Shown one piece after another: positions 17,590-27,086 of a stretch of DNA of 46,620 bases. The notes beneath the pieces are model-generated. The model was not told the DNA's origin. It made no database searches and was given only the letters and a program-made list of their open reading frames with translations. Where the stretch lies: the NCBI GenBank assembly GCA_019694955.1, contig JAIBAX010000035.1:1-46620 (forward strand), in the 5' to 3' direction. Numbering within the stretch: the first letter of the stretch is position 1; each line of letters begins with the position of its first letter. The translations under genes and the position numbers were made by a program. Source of the DNA: Chitinophagales bacterium. Its GTDB lineage: Bacteria > Bacteroidota > Bacteroidia > Chitinophagales > JADIYW01.

Positions 17590-19293
17590 ATGAAAAATAC
17601 TAGGAAGCAGCTTTTTTCTGAATTTCCACCCATTTCTACTGAAACATGGGAGCAACTCATCATCAAAGATTTAAAAGGTGCTGATTATAAAAGAAAACTT
17701 ATATCAGTTTCAGAAGAAGGCATCCAAACGAAACCTTATTATCGTTTAGAAGATTTAACTGACGGTATCAGAAATATCCCTAAAAAACACCAACCATGGT
17801 TGGCCGTTTGTGTTGTAAATGTCACGGACGTAAAAAAAGCGAATAAAATGGCGCTCGAAAACTTACAAAACGGTGCTCAGGCGATACAGTTTGATTTTAA
17901 CCATAAAAGCTTTACTTCTTCGGAATTAGACACGCTTTTTGAAGGTATTCTCATGGAGATTGCCCCAATATTTTGTACCCATGTAGGCGACCCTTCAACA
18001 TTAAATGAATGGTTGCAGCATTATTTTTCCGGCAAAGCGCATGATGGTTCCACTTGCATTTGCTATGATGGTCAATGGTCAATGGTCAATGGTCAACGGT
18101 CAACAGTCAATGGTCAACAGTCAACAGTCAATTTGGAAGATAGCACTTACAGTTGCTTCGAATTTGATAGCAAAATCTATGCGGATAGTGGTGCAAACGC
18201 TATACAACAACTTGGATTTTTATTGGCAAAGTTTATTGATACGCTGAATGAAAAAAACTTACGAAAAGTACGTTTTGTTGTAGGAACAGGGACGAATTAT
18301 TTTACAGAAATTGCCAAGATAAGGGCATTGCGTTATTTGACGCATCGTGTTATTACATTTTTCAAGTGTACAGATTTTTCATATAATATCGTTGCTGAAT
18401 CAACAACTATCAATAAGTCGAAGCTAGACCATCATACCAATATGTTGCGAAATACTACAGAAGCTATGGCGTCTATCATTGGTGGAGTAGACTTTTTGCT
18501 GATACATCCACACGATGCGCTTACAGAAAACACTTCTTCCGGAAATAGATTAGCCGTCAATATTCAACACATGCTGCACCATGAAAGCCATCTAAGCAAA
18601 GTGTCGGACATAGCGCAAGGTTCTTGGTATATTGAATACCTTACAAATCAACTAATAGAGAAAAGTTGGGATTTAGTAATGGATATTGAGGCTAAAGGTG
18701 GTTTTGCAAAGGCAAAAGAAGAGGGATTTATTGACGCCCAAGTTCAAAGCAGTTTTGAGCTTTTAAAACGCAAAGCAGCAGAACGAACCATTAGCATGAT
18801 TGGTGTGAATAAGTTTCCCAATGCAAATGACAACATAACCGCTGAACTTTTATCAACAGAAGAGAGGCTTGCAACTACGTTCGAGGAACTGCGCAAGGAA
18901 GTACAAACTTCTTCAAGTGCACCTGCATTTTATCTGCTTTCTGGTGGTCATCTGGCAATGAGGAAGGCAAGGGTAAACTTTGCTGTTAATTTCTTTCAGG
19001 TGGCAGGATATAAAACTATTGAAGACGATGGTTTCGACACCTTGGCGTCCGCTATTGCATCTGTATCGCAAAATCCCACAGACTTTGTTGTAATATGTAC
19101 AGATAATGAATCGTGGGAGACATGGATTCCTGCCTTAGCAAAGGAAATCGGTGTGGATAGGTTAATTATTGCCGGGCATCCCAAGCTTATGCCAGAAGTG
19201 GTAAAAGAAATAAATATTCCGCATTATATATATGAAGGTTGCAATATTTTAGACACCCTGAAAAGATGGCTACCTTCCAACCTCCGAGGTTGA
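17590..19293 (+). CDS. mutA: methylmalonyl-CoA mutase small (beta) subunit, with in-frame heptamer insertion
   Basis: A 567-residue protein of the methylmalonyl-CoA mutase family. Family blocks: FPPISTETWEQLIIKDLKGA near the start, KPYYRLEDL, the barrel segments, and EAMASIIGGVDFLLIHPHDA, RLAVNIQHMLHHESHLSKVS, DIAQGSWYIEYLTNQL. The C-terminal domain is the B12-type fold without the DxHxxG cobalamin histidine, as expected for the non-catalytic small subunit of the heterodimer. Two oddities: residues 161-181 are encoded by nine tandem 7-bp repeats (GQWSMVN, GQRSTVN, GQQSTVN), and the last residues (LPSNLRG) come from a REP-like palindrome that includes the stop. The catalytic mutB gene, usually next door, is absent; the next gene is gltD on the other strand. 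Confidence 0.88.
   Translation: MKNTRKQLFSEFPPISTETWEQLIIKDLKGADYKRKLISVSEEGIQTKPYYRLEDLTDGIRNIPKKHQPWLAVCVVNVTDVKKANKMALENLQNGAQAIQFDFNHKSFTSSELDTLFEGILMEIAPIFCTHVGDPSTLNEWLQHYFSGKAHDGSTCICYDGQWSMVNGQRSTVNGQQSTVNLEDSTYSCFEFDSKIYADSGANAIQQLGFLLAKFIDTLNEKNLRKVRFVVGTGTNYFTEIAKIRALRYLTHRVITFFKCTDFSYNIVAESTTINKSKLDHHTNMLRNTTEAMASIIGGVDFLLIHPHDALTENTSSGNRLAVNIQHMLHHESHLSKVSDIAQGSWYIEYLTNQLIEKSWDLVMDIEAKGGFAKAKEEGFIDAQVQSSFELLKRKAAERTISMIGVNKFPNANDNITAELLSTEERLATTFEELRKEVQTSSSAPAFYLLSGGHLAMRKARVNFAVNFFQVAGYKTIEDDGFDTLASAIASVSQNPTDFVVICTDNESWETWIPALAKEIGVDRLIIAGHPKLMPEVVKEINIPHYIYEGCNILDTLKRWLPSNLRG
18071..18133 (+). repeat. tandem heptanucleotide repeat inside mutA
   Basis: Nine uninterrupted 7-bp units: GTCAATG three times, GTCAACG, GTCAACA, GTCAATG, GTCAACA twice, and GTCAATT. 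The total of 63 bp is a multiple of 21, so the reading frame is kept and the peptide itself has a 7-residue period. Similar degenerate 7-bp tracts are found between genes at 27.0-29.1 kb. Confidence 0.95.
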
Positions 19294-19380
19294 TTTCGCA
19301 CAAATAAAATAGTAAAATATTGATTTTCAATACCTTGTATCAAACAAACAGCGTATAAAGCCGTCAACCCTCGAGGTTGA
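19278..19380. repeat. pair of REP-like palindromes flanking the mutA/gltD gap
   Basis: CAACCTC-C-GAGGTTG (19278-19292) overlaps the mutA stop codon, and the related TCAACCCTCGAGGTTGA (19364-19380) lies just before the gltD stop. The 70 bp between is plain AT-rich sequence. The pair could act as a two-sided terminator for the convergent genes and resembles dispersed REP pairs. Confidence 0.6.
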
Positions 19381-19382
19381 AG

Positions 19383-20870
19383 CTAACCTAAATCTAGCGC
19401 TCCTTCATCCTTAGATTCTAGTTCACTACTTCCCATCAAGAATATATCTACTGCTCTCGCTGCTTCGCGACCTTCTGAAATTGCCCATACTACCAAAGAC
19501 TGTCCACGCCGCATATCTCCGGCAGCGAACACTTTGGGCAGATTGGTTTGGAAGTTTTGCGCCAAAATATTACCACGATCATCAGTTGCAATACCCAACT
19601 GTTCAATAACGCCTTCTTTTTCAGGGTACAAAAAACCCATTGCCAACAATGCCAAATCACAAGGAAGCACTTGTTCTGAACCGGGAATTTCTTCAAAAGT
19701 TTGACGACCATCCTTTACAACCCATTTAATTTCAACGACTTTAAGTCCAACCACCTCGCCATTATCATTGCCAACAAATTCTTTGGAAAGTAACGCCCAT
19801 TTTCGTTCGCAACCTTCCTCATGTGAAGAAGAGGTTCTTAGCATAATCGGCCAATTAGGCCAAGGGTTCTGCTCATCACGACCAACAGGCGGTTTTCCTA
19901 ATAATTCAATTTGCGTAACAGACTTAGCGCCATGTCTATTAGATGTACCAACACAGTCAGAACCGGTATCTCCACCACCGATAACTATAACATTTTTGTC
20001 GGTAGCCAATAATTCACCGTGCTGATATGCTCTTCCGGTATGGTCATTCTTTCGTTCTATATCTGCTACACGTTTATTCTGTTGAGACAGAAATTCCATG
20101 GCAGGATATATGCCCTTCAACGCACGCCCAGGAATCGGTAAGTCTCTTGGAGCGGTGGAACCACCTGTCAAAACAACAGCATCGAAACCATCGTACAGTT
20201 TCTTAGCATCTATATTTACACCAATATTCGCATTAACGACGAACGCAATACCTTCCTCCTTCATTAGCTCTACCCTCCTATCTATCACCCATTTTTCCAA
20301 TTTAAAATCTGGAATACCATAGCGTAGCAGTCCACCGATTTGATCGGCACGTTCATACACCGTTACTAGATGTCCGGCTTTATTTAGTTGTGCTGCCGCT
20401 GCCAGTCCTGCCGGACCGGAGCCTACGACAGCTACTTTTTTACCTGTTCTTACAATATGCTTATTCGGACTAATATAACCCAATTCAAAGGCCTTCTCGA
20501 TAATACTTTTTTCAATATGCTCAATAGCAACAGCGGGTTGATTGATTCCTAACACACAGGATGCTTCGCATGGTGCGGGACAGATTCTTCCGGTAAACTC
20601 AGGAAAATTATTTGTCGATGACAATATTTCGATAGCCAGTTCCCAATCACCATTATATACCGCATCATTAAATTCCGGAATGATGTTCCCAAGCGGGCAA
20701 CCATAATGACAAAAGGGCACCCCACAGTCCATACACCTCGCTCCTTGCTGACGGGTTTTCTCTTCCGGAAAATCAAGATAAAATTCCTTGTAATCCTGTA
20801 ATCGCTCCTTCGGCTTCTTATAGGAAGGAAGCTCTCTCGTATATTCTAAAAAACCTGTTGGTTTGCCCAT
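19383..20870 (-). CDS. gltD: glutamate synthase small subunit
   Basis: A 495-residue NAD(P)H-dependent FAD/iron-sulfur subunit that feeds electrons to GltB for glutamate synthesis from glutamine and 2-oxoglutarate. N-terminal cysteine clusters CMDCGVPFCHYGCPLGN and GRICPAPCEASCVLG hold two 4Fe-4S centres. The FAD-binding motif VAVVGSGPAGLAAAAQLNKA, the GGLLRYGIPDFKLEKWVIDR block, the NAD(P)-binding NVIVIGGGDTGSDCVGTSNR and the C-terminal VFAAGDMRRGQSLVVWAISE are all present, so the enzyme looks complete. It lies 54 bp downstream of gltB on the same strand and forms the gltBD operon. Confidence 0.97.
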   Translation of the reverse strand: MGKPTGFLEYTRELPSYKKPKERLQDYKEFYLDFPEEKTRQQGARCMDCGVPFCHYGCPLGNIIPEFNDAVYNGDWELAIEILSSTNNFPEFTGRICPAPCEASCVLGINQPAVAIEHIEKSIIEKAFELGYISPNKHIVRTGKKVAVVGSGPAGLAAAAQLNKAGHLVTVYERADQIGGLLRYGIPDFKLEKWVIDRRVELMKEEGIAFVVNANIGVNIDAKKLYDGFDAVVLTGGSTAPRDLPIPGRALKGIYPAMEFLSQQNKRVADIERKNDHTGRAYQHGELLATDKNVIVIGGGDTGSDCVGTSNRHGAKSVTQIELLGKPPVGRDEQNPWPNWPIMLRTSSSHEEGCERKWALLSKEFVGNDNGEVVGLKVVEIKWVVKDGRQTFEEIPGSEQVLPCDLALLAMGFLYPEKEGVIEQLGIATDDRGNILAQNFQTNLPKVFAAGDMRRGQSLVVWAISEGREAARAVDIFLMGSSELESKDEGALDLG

Positions 20871-20924
20871 AATCTAAATTCTTTTACGCTATCAATGAAT
20901 ACTGATTTTTAAAAAATTCTCTAC

Positions 20925-23900
20925 TTAAGAAGTTACCCGAACGATTCCTTTAATTTTTCTTTCTTCTAACACCTTCTTATAATCTGACGGCATTACCTTG
21001 ACAAATGCAGAAACAAGGTTTTCCCAATTGTTCAAGATATCTTTGGCTCGTTGGCTGCCTGTGTTTTCAAGGTGGTTTTTGATTAATTGATGTACGGTTG
21101 CTTCATCTTCATCTGTAATGGACTCCAACTCCACCATTTCCATATTACAGTTAATGGCAAAGTTATTTTCGGGGTCGAAGACATAGGCTACGCCACCACT
21201 CATTCCTGCTGCAAAATTCCTACCTGTCTCACCCAAAATGATAGCGAGTCCACCAGTCATGTACTCGCAACCGTGATCGCCAACTCCCTCAACAACGGCT
21301 GTAGCGCCGGAATTTCTGACACAAAAACGTTCTCCGGCCACTCCTCTGATATAAGCCGCTCCGGAAGTAGCTCCATATAAAGCAACGTTACCAATGATGA
21401 TATTTTCTTCTGCATTAAATTTGGCTTCTTTGTGCGGATAAACAGCTAATTTCCCTCCTGAAAGTCCTTTTCCGAAATAGTCATTGGCTTCGCCTTCCAG
21501 TTCCAACTTAATACCTGGAGCGAGGAATGCGCCAAAACTCTGACCCGCCGAGCCTTTAAACTTCATATGAATGGTATCTTCAGGCAATCCCTTTCCTTTA
21601 TGTACTTTGGAAACTTCATTGGACAACATGGCACCTACGGCTCTATCTGTATTAATTATGCTAAATTCTCCATAAACCTTGTTCTTATGCAAAATGGCTG
21701 ATTGAGCCTGATCAATCATCTTTGTATCGAGTACTTCTTCCAGATTATGTGCCTGCTTTGTGCAATTGAAAGTTGCCGTTCCTTCAGATTTTTCCTGATA
21801 TATAATGGGCGTAAGGTTCAGGTGCTTAAACTTCCAGTGATGGATATTTTCCCTCACCCTCAACTTGCTGCTTTGCCCCACCATTTCACTTATGGTTCTA
21901 AAACCTAACTGAGCCATAATCTCTCTCAACTCTTGTACGATAAAGGTAAAATAGTTGATAACGTATTGTGGGTCTCCGGTGAAACGCTTTCTTAACTCCG
22001 GGTCTTGTGTTGCAATACCTACCGGACATGTATTCAGGTGGCATTTACGCATCATTATACAGCCATTTACTACTAAGGCGGCGGTGGCAACACCCCATTC
22101 TTCAGCGCCTAACAAAGTGGCAATGGCAATATCACGACCTGTCCTTAGCTGACCATCTGTTTGTAGCACCACTCTATCGCGAAGTTTATTTTTTACCAGT
22201 GTTTGATGTGCCTCTGCTAAACCCAATTCCCAAGGCAATCCGGCATGTTTAATGGAACTTAACGGTGATGCTCCTGTACCACCATCATATCCGGAGATGA
22301 GGATAACATCTGCTTTGGCTTTTGCAACACCCGCAGCAATAGTTCCCACGCCTGCTTCTGCAACTAATTTTACATTGATGCGTGCTTTTCTATTGGCATT
22401 CTTTAGGTCAAAGATGAGTTGCGCCAAGTCCTCAATAGAATAAATATCGTGGTGGGGAGGTGGAGAAATCAATCCCACTCCGGGTGTAGAATGCCTAACT
22501 TTTCCAATCCACTCATCTACTTTATGTCCCGGCAACTGACCACCTTCCCCCGGTTTGGCCCCTTGCGCCATTTTTATTTGCAATTCGTCTGCATTGGTCA
22601 AATAATAAGAGGTAACGCCAAATCTACCCGAAGCAACTTGTTTTATTGCTGAACGTTCAGAGTCGCCATTTTCTTTGATTTCGTAGCGTATTTCATCCTC
22701 ACCACCTTCACCACTATTGCTTTTGGCGCCAATACGGTTCATCGCAATGGCCAAAGTAGAATGGGCTTCATGTGAAATCGAACCGAAAGACATAGCACCT
22801 GTTGCAAAACGCTTCAATATGCTTTCCACTGGTTCTACTTCTTCCAACGGAATCGACGTAGTATTTGAGAAGTCGAAATCAAATAAACTCCTTATAGTAA
22901 TCGCCTTTTGCGTTTGATCGTTGATTTTTTCGGCAAACTTCTTATATATATTGTAATCGTTCTTCTTGGCAGAATATTGCAGCAGGTGGATGGTATCAGG
23001 ATTGAAGAGATGTGCTTCTCCCCTCCTTTTCCATTGGTAATTACCGCCGACTTCCAGCTTTTTAGGTGTATTTTCTTTTTCTGGGAATGCAATTTTATGG
23101 CGCAGCAATACTTCTTTTGCAATTTCGTCAAAACCGATGCCTCCTAATCTGGAAACAGTACCGGAAAAACATTTGTCAACGACATGCTGGCTTAAACCGA
23201 CAATTTCAAATACTTGCGCTCCATGATAAGATTGATAAGTAGATATTCCCATTTTGGAGAATACCTTTAAAAGTCCGGCGCTGATGGCTTCGATATAATT
23301 TTCCACCAATTCTTCATCGCTATACTTTAGTCCTTTTTCTTTTTTCAACTCATATATAGACTGATAAGCCATATAAGGGCAAAGGGAACTTGCACCATAA
23401 CCAATCAACGTGGCGAAATGATGAACTTCTCTGGCATCACCACATTCTACGACCAAGGAACAATCGATTCTTCTATTGAGTTTAATGAGGTGATGGTGTA
23501 CTGCACCTACTGCCAAAAGGGATGGAATCGGTGCAAAATCAGGGTTTATATTTTTATCCGAAAGGATGATGATATTATTGCCGTTTAAGATAGCGAGTTC
23601 TGCTTCCTTACAAATCCGGTCGATACCTCTTTCCAGTGCTCCCTTTCTCCCATTAGCAGGAAAGAGCGTTTGAATGGTAATTTCTTTAAAGGACGGATGT
23701 TTTACAAACCTGAGTTTGGCAATATCTTGTTCCGTAAGAATGGGTTGCCGAATACCAATTTGTATACAATGCTCCGGCTCGGTGTCCATGATGCTGGAAG
23801 CGCCACCGATATTAGAGAATGTTGACATAACCATCCTTTCTCTTATTGGGTCGATGGGTGGGTTGGTTACTTGTGCAAATAATTGCTTAAAATAATTGGC

Positions 23901-25442
23901 AAGGTGTTGGCTTTGGTCAGAAAGTACTGCCAAGGGTGTATCCGTACCCATTGACCCGAGTGGTTCTTTTCCTTTTTCTGCCATAGGTTCTAGGATTACC
24001 CTCAAGTCCTCACTGGTGTAGCCGAATGCTATTTGTTGGGATAAAAGTTCGTCTCCTGTCAGCTTTTCATATTTGATATCAGGCTTAGGGAGATCTTTAA
24101 AGGTAAGTTTATGGTGTCTCAACCATTCGCTATACGGGAACTCGGTACAGATTTGTTTTTTCAGTTCTTCATCGCTGATGATGCGCCCTTGCTCCATATC
24201 GGCGATAAACATTCTTCCCGGTTGGAGGCGTCCTTTTCGCACTACTTTTGACTCATCCACCGGAAGTGCACCTGCTTCTGAAGACATCACCAAGATATCA
24301 TCTTCGGTGAGGCAGTATCTGGAAGGCCGCAAACCGTTTCTATCTAATGTTGCTCCAACGATCTTCCCATCTGTAAAACAAATAGATGCCGGACCATCCC
24401 ACGGCTCCATCAAGCAATCGTGGTATTCGTAGAAGGCTTTTTTATATGCTTCCATTTGCTCATTATCTTGCCATGCCTCCGGAATTAACATCATCATTAC
24501 ATGTGGCAAGGAACGCCCGGAGTGATACAATAATTCTACAACGTTATCTAAGTTTGCAGAATCAGATTGACCGGGATCGCAAATGGGTTTCAGTAAATCT
24601 AATTCCTCAGCGGTGAATACTTTGCTCACCAATAAATCCTCTCTGGCATGCATCCAGTTAATATTTCCTTTGATGGTATTGATTTCACCGTTATGTGCAA
24701 GAAACCTAAACGGTTGTGCCAGTTTCCACCTTGGAAATGTATTAGTAGAAAATCGTGAATGTATCAAAGCAATTGCCGAGGTGAGTGCTTCGTTGGTCAA
24801 ATCTGGATAGAAAGAATTGAGTTGCCAAGTAGTTAGCTGACCTTTATATACTACAATTCGACAGGACATAGAGGTGAAATAAAAGATATCATGTGTTCCG
24901 TCGATAGAGTTATATATGGTGTGTGTAGCGTGGTTTTTAAAGATAAACAGTTTTCTTTCCAGTTCTCGATCACTTTTTACGTCGTAATTTGGCTGAACAA
25001 AAATCTGCTCGATATGTGGTTCTGCCATAGATGCAGCCGGACCAACACCGTTGTTATTTACAGGAACTTTTCTAAATCCAAGGATAGTAAGGTTCAGGCG
25101 TTCTGCGGCTTTATAAATCACCTCTTTACAATTTTCAACGATGCGTTTATTATTTGGGAAAAATAGGATTCCGGTGCCGTACTTACCCGATTCCGGGAGG
25201 TTGAATCCTAGTTTTGTTGCTTCTGCTAAATAAAAGTCATGTGGTATTTGAATCATTACACCGGCACCATCTCCGGTATTTGCTTCACATCCACATCCCC
25301 CACGATGCTCCATATTTTCTAACATTTGGACGGCATCCTTTACGATGGCATGTGATTTCTTACCTTTTAAGTGCGCCACAAAACCTATTCCGCAAGAATC
25401 TTTCTCAAATGACTCATGATACAATCCCATTTCCTTTAACAT
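20925..25442 (-). CDS. gltB: glutamate synthase large subunit
   Basis: A 1505-residue protein with the full GOGAT architecture. The type II glutaminase domain starts with a short propeptide; Cys17 in KDSCGIGFVAHLKG is the expected N-terminal nucleophile after processing. The central domain and the FMN-binding synthase barrel follow (EAHSTLAIAMNRIGAKSNSG, EGGEDEIRYEI, GAKPGEGGQLPGHKV), with the 3Fe-4S cysteines in MMRKCHLNTCPVG, and a C-terminal beta-helix domain (LSGGKLAVYPHKE, GATSGAAYIRG, GERFCVRNSGATAVVEGVGD). Product is glutamate, the main nitrogen donor. It is the first gene of gltBD and is divergent from a porin gene; a strong palindrome sits 20-48 bp upstream of its start. Confidence 0.97.
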   Translation of the reverse strand: MLKEMGLYHESFEKDSCGIGFVAHLKGKKSHAIVKDAVQMLENMEHRGGCGCEANTGDGAGVMIQIPHDFYLAEATKLGFNLPESGKYGTGILFFPNNKRIVENCKEVIYKAAERLNLTILGFRKVPVNNNGVGPAASMAEPHIEQIFVQPNYDVKSDRELERKLFIFKNHATHTIYNSIDGTHDIFYFTSMSCRIVVYKGQLTTWQLNSFYPDLTNEALTSAIALIHSRFSTNTFPRWKLAQPFRFLAHNGEINTIKGNINWMHAREDLLVSKVFTAEELDLLKPICDPGQSDSANLDNVVELLYHSGRSLPHVMMMLIPEAWQDNEQMEAYKKAFYEYHDCLMEPWDGPASICFTDGKIVGATLDRNGLRPSRYCLTEDDILVMSSEAGALPVDESKVVRKGRLQPGRMFIADMEQGRIISDEELKKQICTEFPYSEWLRHHKLTFKDLPKPDIKYEKLTGDELLSQQIAFGYTSEDLRVILEPMAEKGKEPLGSMGTDTPLAVLSDQSQHLANYFKQLFAQVTNPPIDPIRERMVMSTFSNIGGASSIMDTEPEHCIQIGIRQPILTEQDIAKLRFVKHPSFKEITIQTLFPANGRKGALERGIDRICKEAELAILNGNNIIILSDKNINPDFAPIPSLLAVGAVHHHLIKLNRRIDCSLVVECGDAREVHHFATLIGYGASSLCPYMAYQSIYELKKEKGLKYSDEELVENYIEAISAGLLKVFSKMGISTYQSYHGAQVFEIVGLSQHVVDKCFSGTVSRLGGIGFDEIAKEVLLRHKIAFPEKENTPKKLEVGGNYQWKRRGEAHLFNPDTIHLLQYSAKKNDYNIYKKFAEKINDQTQKAITIRSLFDFDFSNTTSIPLEEVEPVESILKRFATGAMSFGSISHEAHSTLAIAMNRIGAKSNSGEGGEDEIRYEIKENGDSERSAIKQVASGRFGVTSYYLTNADELQIKMAQGAKPGEGGQLPGHKVDEWIGKVRHSTPGVGLISPPPHHDIYSIEDLAQLIFDLKNANRKARINVKLVAEAGVGTIAAGVAKAKADVILISGYDGGTGASPLSSIKHAGLPWELGLAEAHQTLVKNKLRDRVVLQTDGQLRTGRDIAIATLLGAEEWGVATAALVVNGCIMMRKCHLNTCPVGIATQDPELRKRFTGDPQYVINYFTFIVQELREIMAQLGFRTISEMVGQSSKLRVRENIHHWKFKHLNLTPIIYQEKSEGTATFNCTKQAHNLEEVLDTKMIDQAQSAILHKNKVYGEFSIINTDRAVGAMLSNEVSKVHKGKGLPEDTIHMKFKGSAGQSFGAFLAPGIKLELEGEANDYFGKGLSGGKLAVYPHKEAKFNAEENIIIGNVALYGATSGAAYIRGVAGERFCVRNSGATAVVEGVGDHGCEYMTGGLAIILGETGRNFAAGMSGGVAYVFDPENNFAINCNMEMVELESITDEDEATVHQLIKNHLENTGSQRAKDILNNWENLVSAFVKVMPSDYKKVLEERKIKGIVRVTS

Positions 25443-25790
25443 AATTCCACTTTTTTAACTCGTAAATAGGCTTTTAAAAGCCTTATTTACTTTAACTCAT
25501 TTAAAATAAATCGTAACGAAAACTAATATTACAAACAAATTCTTAGTACGGTAAAGAAGGAGCGATTAAGAAAAGATTAATTCGCTTGTACGGTTATCAA
25601 AAGATTAAGGCAAGTTTTACAAAAATTAATCACATATTTCCAATTACAATTTATAATTATTTATATGTATTTAATTTCAAACAAATGTATTCTATTTGAT
25701 GTAATTGTTAAGATATTTTATAACTATTTTATTATAAAATTTTATTTCATAGTCTTGCAATCAGATTATTAACAACAAATTTTATTTTCT
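25443..25790. other. 348-bp divergent control region between gltB and the porin
   Basis: Gene-free and very AT-rich. It holds the gltB-proximal palindrome (25462-25490) and a candidate minus-strand -7 box (CAAATGTA at 25682-25689, that is TACATTTG on the gltB strand), which would give a leader of about 230 nt. No clear plus-strand promoter match for the porin was found. Confidence 0.6.
25462..25490. promoter_or_regulatory. palindromic operator or leader hairpin upstream of gltB
   Basis: Left arm GTAAATAGGCTTTT and right arm AAAAGCCTTATTTAC form a nearly perfect inverted repeat of 14-15 bp with one bulged base; the core GGCTTTTAAAAGCC is fully palindromic. It lies 20-48 bp before the gltB start codon, where either a dimeric regulator or an RNA hairpin could control nitrogen assimilation. 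The regulator is unknown. Confidence 0.55.
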
Positions 25791-26975
25791 ATGAGAAAAA
25801 GTATTTTAATTGCAATTTTGGCGTTGGGCATGCCATTTTTGATGAAAGCCGGAGAACCTTTTAAAGACAGGATGAAAAAATTCCTTGACCCTAAGAAAGA
25901 ATTAAGAACTCAAGATGATTCTACGGTGGTAGAACAGGAACATAAACTTCCCTTCGACATTAGCGGTAGTGTTGACGTATACAGTCAAACAAATTTTTTA
26001 GGAAAGGTGACCAACGATGTTTACCACAGGGCATTTTATCCTAAGGCAAACTCCTTTAATCTGGGTATGTTCAACCTTATGATGAGCAAAAAAATTGGAA
26101 AAGTAGGATTCATGGCAGACATTGGCTTTGGACCGAGGGCTGAGGCTGCCAACAACACCATCTATTCCAATACCGTGTTGGCAATTAAACAATTGTATGT
26201 TTCTTACAGTCCTACTGATTGGGTAGACATTACCTTAGGTAATTTTTCAACTTTTTTTGGTTATGAACTAATAGAACCTTACAATAATTTCAATTACTCT
26301 ACTTCTCTAGCGTTTCAAAATGGCCCTTTCTATCACACCGGTATAAAAGCAAATTTCAAAACCGGAAAATGGAATTTCTTAACTGGATTTTTCAATGATA
26401 CCGATACCAAGGATGATAATGACCGCAATAAATATGTTGGTGCGCAAGTGGGTTATACCGCAGACAATGGCGGGGTTTACTTAAACTTCATTGGTGGGAA
26501 TGAGCCAGCAACATTTGCTATTGACGACTCTACGACCGGAGATGTTCACAAGAACTATAAAGCGGCGGTAGACCTTACAGGTTCTATCAAATTGGGTGAG
26601 GCTAAAAAAGGAAAATTGGGTGTAAATGCAGCATTCTATAATTATAGAACTAAGATCATGGAAGACAGTGACGCCGCAGCAAGTCAATATTTCACTACTT
26701 ATCTATACGGTCAATATGACTTCAATGAAAAAGGCTCAATTGGTGCCAGAGTAGGTTATTTTAATGATAGTGATGGTGTTGCTCCTTATGTAATTGGTGG
26801 TGCTGAAAACTATTTCGACTTTACCCTTACCGCTCAAGGTAGAATTGGCAACTTGATTTTCATCCCAGAACTCAGGTTTGACTTAGCTGACAGTCCCGTT
26901 TTCTTTAATAGAGATGGCGATGTTGACAGCAAACTACAAACTGTGCTTGGTTTAGCAGCAGTGTATAAATTTTAA
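25791..26975 (+). CDS. outer membrane beta-barrel porin (Bbp2/OmpL-like)
   Basis: A 394-residue protein with a signal peptide (KSILIAILALGMPFLMKAGE), a short charged stretch, and then a run of alternating beta strands that ends in a terminal aromatic residue (GLAAVYKF), the sign of an outer-membrane barrel. Blocks such as DISGSVDVYSQTNFLG, YPKANSFNLGMFNLMMSKKI, GFMADIGFGPRAEAAN and IKQLYVSYSPTDWVDITLG are typical of the putative beta-barrel porin-2 family. It probably passes small nutrients. Divergent placement from gltB hints at nitrogen-linked control, but an ammonium transporter is not next to it. It ends in a clear terminator. Confidence 0.87.
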   Translation: MRKSILIAILALGMPFLMKAGEPFKDRMKKFLDPKKELRTQDDSTVVEQEHKLPFDISGSVDVYSQTNFLGKVTNDVYHRAFYPKANSFNLGMFNLMMSKKIGKVGFMADIGFGPRAEAANNTIYSNTVLAIKQLYVSYSPTDWVDITLGNFSTFFGYELIEPYNNFNYSTSLAFQNGPFYHTGIKANFKTGKWNFLTGFFNDTDTKDDNDRNKYVGAQVGYTADNGGVYLNFIGGNEPATFAIDDSTTGDVHKNYKAAVDLTGSIKLGEAKKGKLGVNAAFYNYRTKIMEDSDAAASQYFTTYLYGQYDFNEKGSIGARVGYFNDSDGVAPYVIGGAENYFDFTLTAQGRIGNLIFIPELRFDLADSPVFFNRDGDVDSKLQTVLGLAAVYKF

Positions 26976-27000
26976 TTCGGCTTATTCTTTATGGTTGTGG

Positions 27001-27034
27001 GAGGCTGTCTGAAAAGGCGGCCTCTTTTTTTTTT
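27001..27034 (+). terminator. intrinsic terminator after the porin gene
   Basis: GAGGCTGTCT (27001-27010), a GAAA tetraloop and AGGCGGCCTC (27015-27024) form a 10-bp stem with two G-U pairs, followed by ten T residues. This is a textbook rho-independent terminator 25 bp after the porin stop. Confidence 0.9.
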
Positions 27035-27040
27035 GCCAAT

Positions 27041-27086
27041 AGTCAATTGTCGTCAATGGTCATTGGGAAAAGTTGTCAATGGTCAC
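27041..27086 (+). repeat. degenerate GTCAAT-type heptamer copies
   Basis: Short copies AGTCAATTGTCGTCAATGGT and TTGTCAATGGTCACG lie just after the porin terminator. They match the unit of the mutA tandem array (GTCAATG) but are scattered and decayed. Confidence 0.6.

Noticed and set aside
18071..18133. Possible CRISPR-like or spacer array
   Set aside because: The units are contiguous 7-mers without unique spacers and lie inside a gene; this is a tandem microsatellite.
25462..25490. NtcA-type site (GTA-N8-TAC) before gltB
   Set aside because: That regulator belongs to cyanobacteria, and the dyad here is longer with a different spacing.
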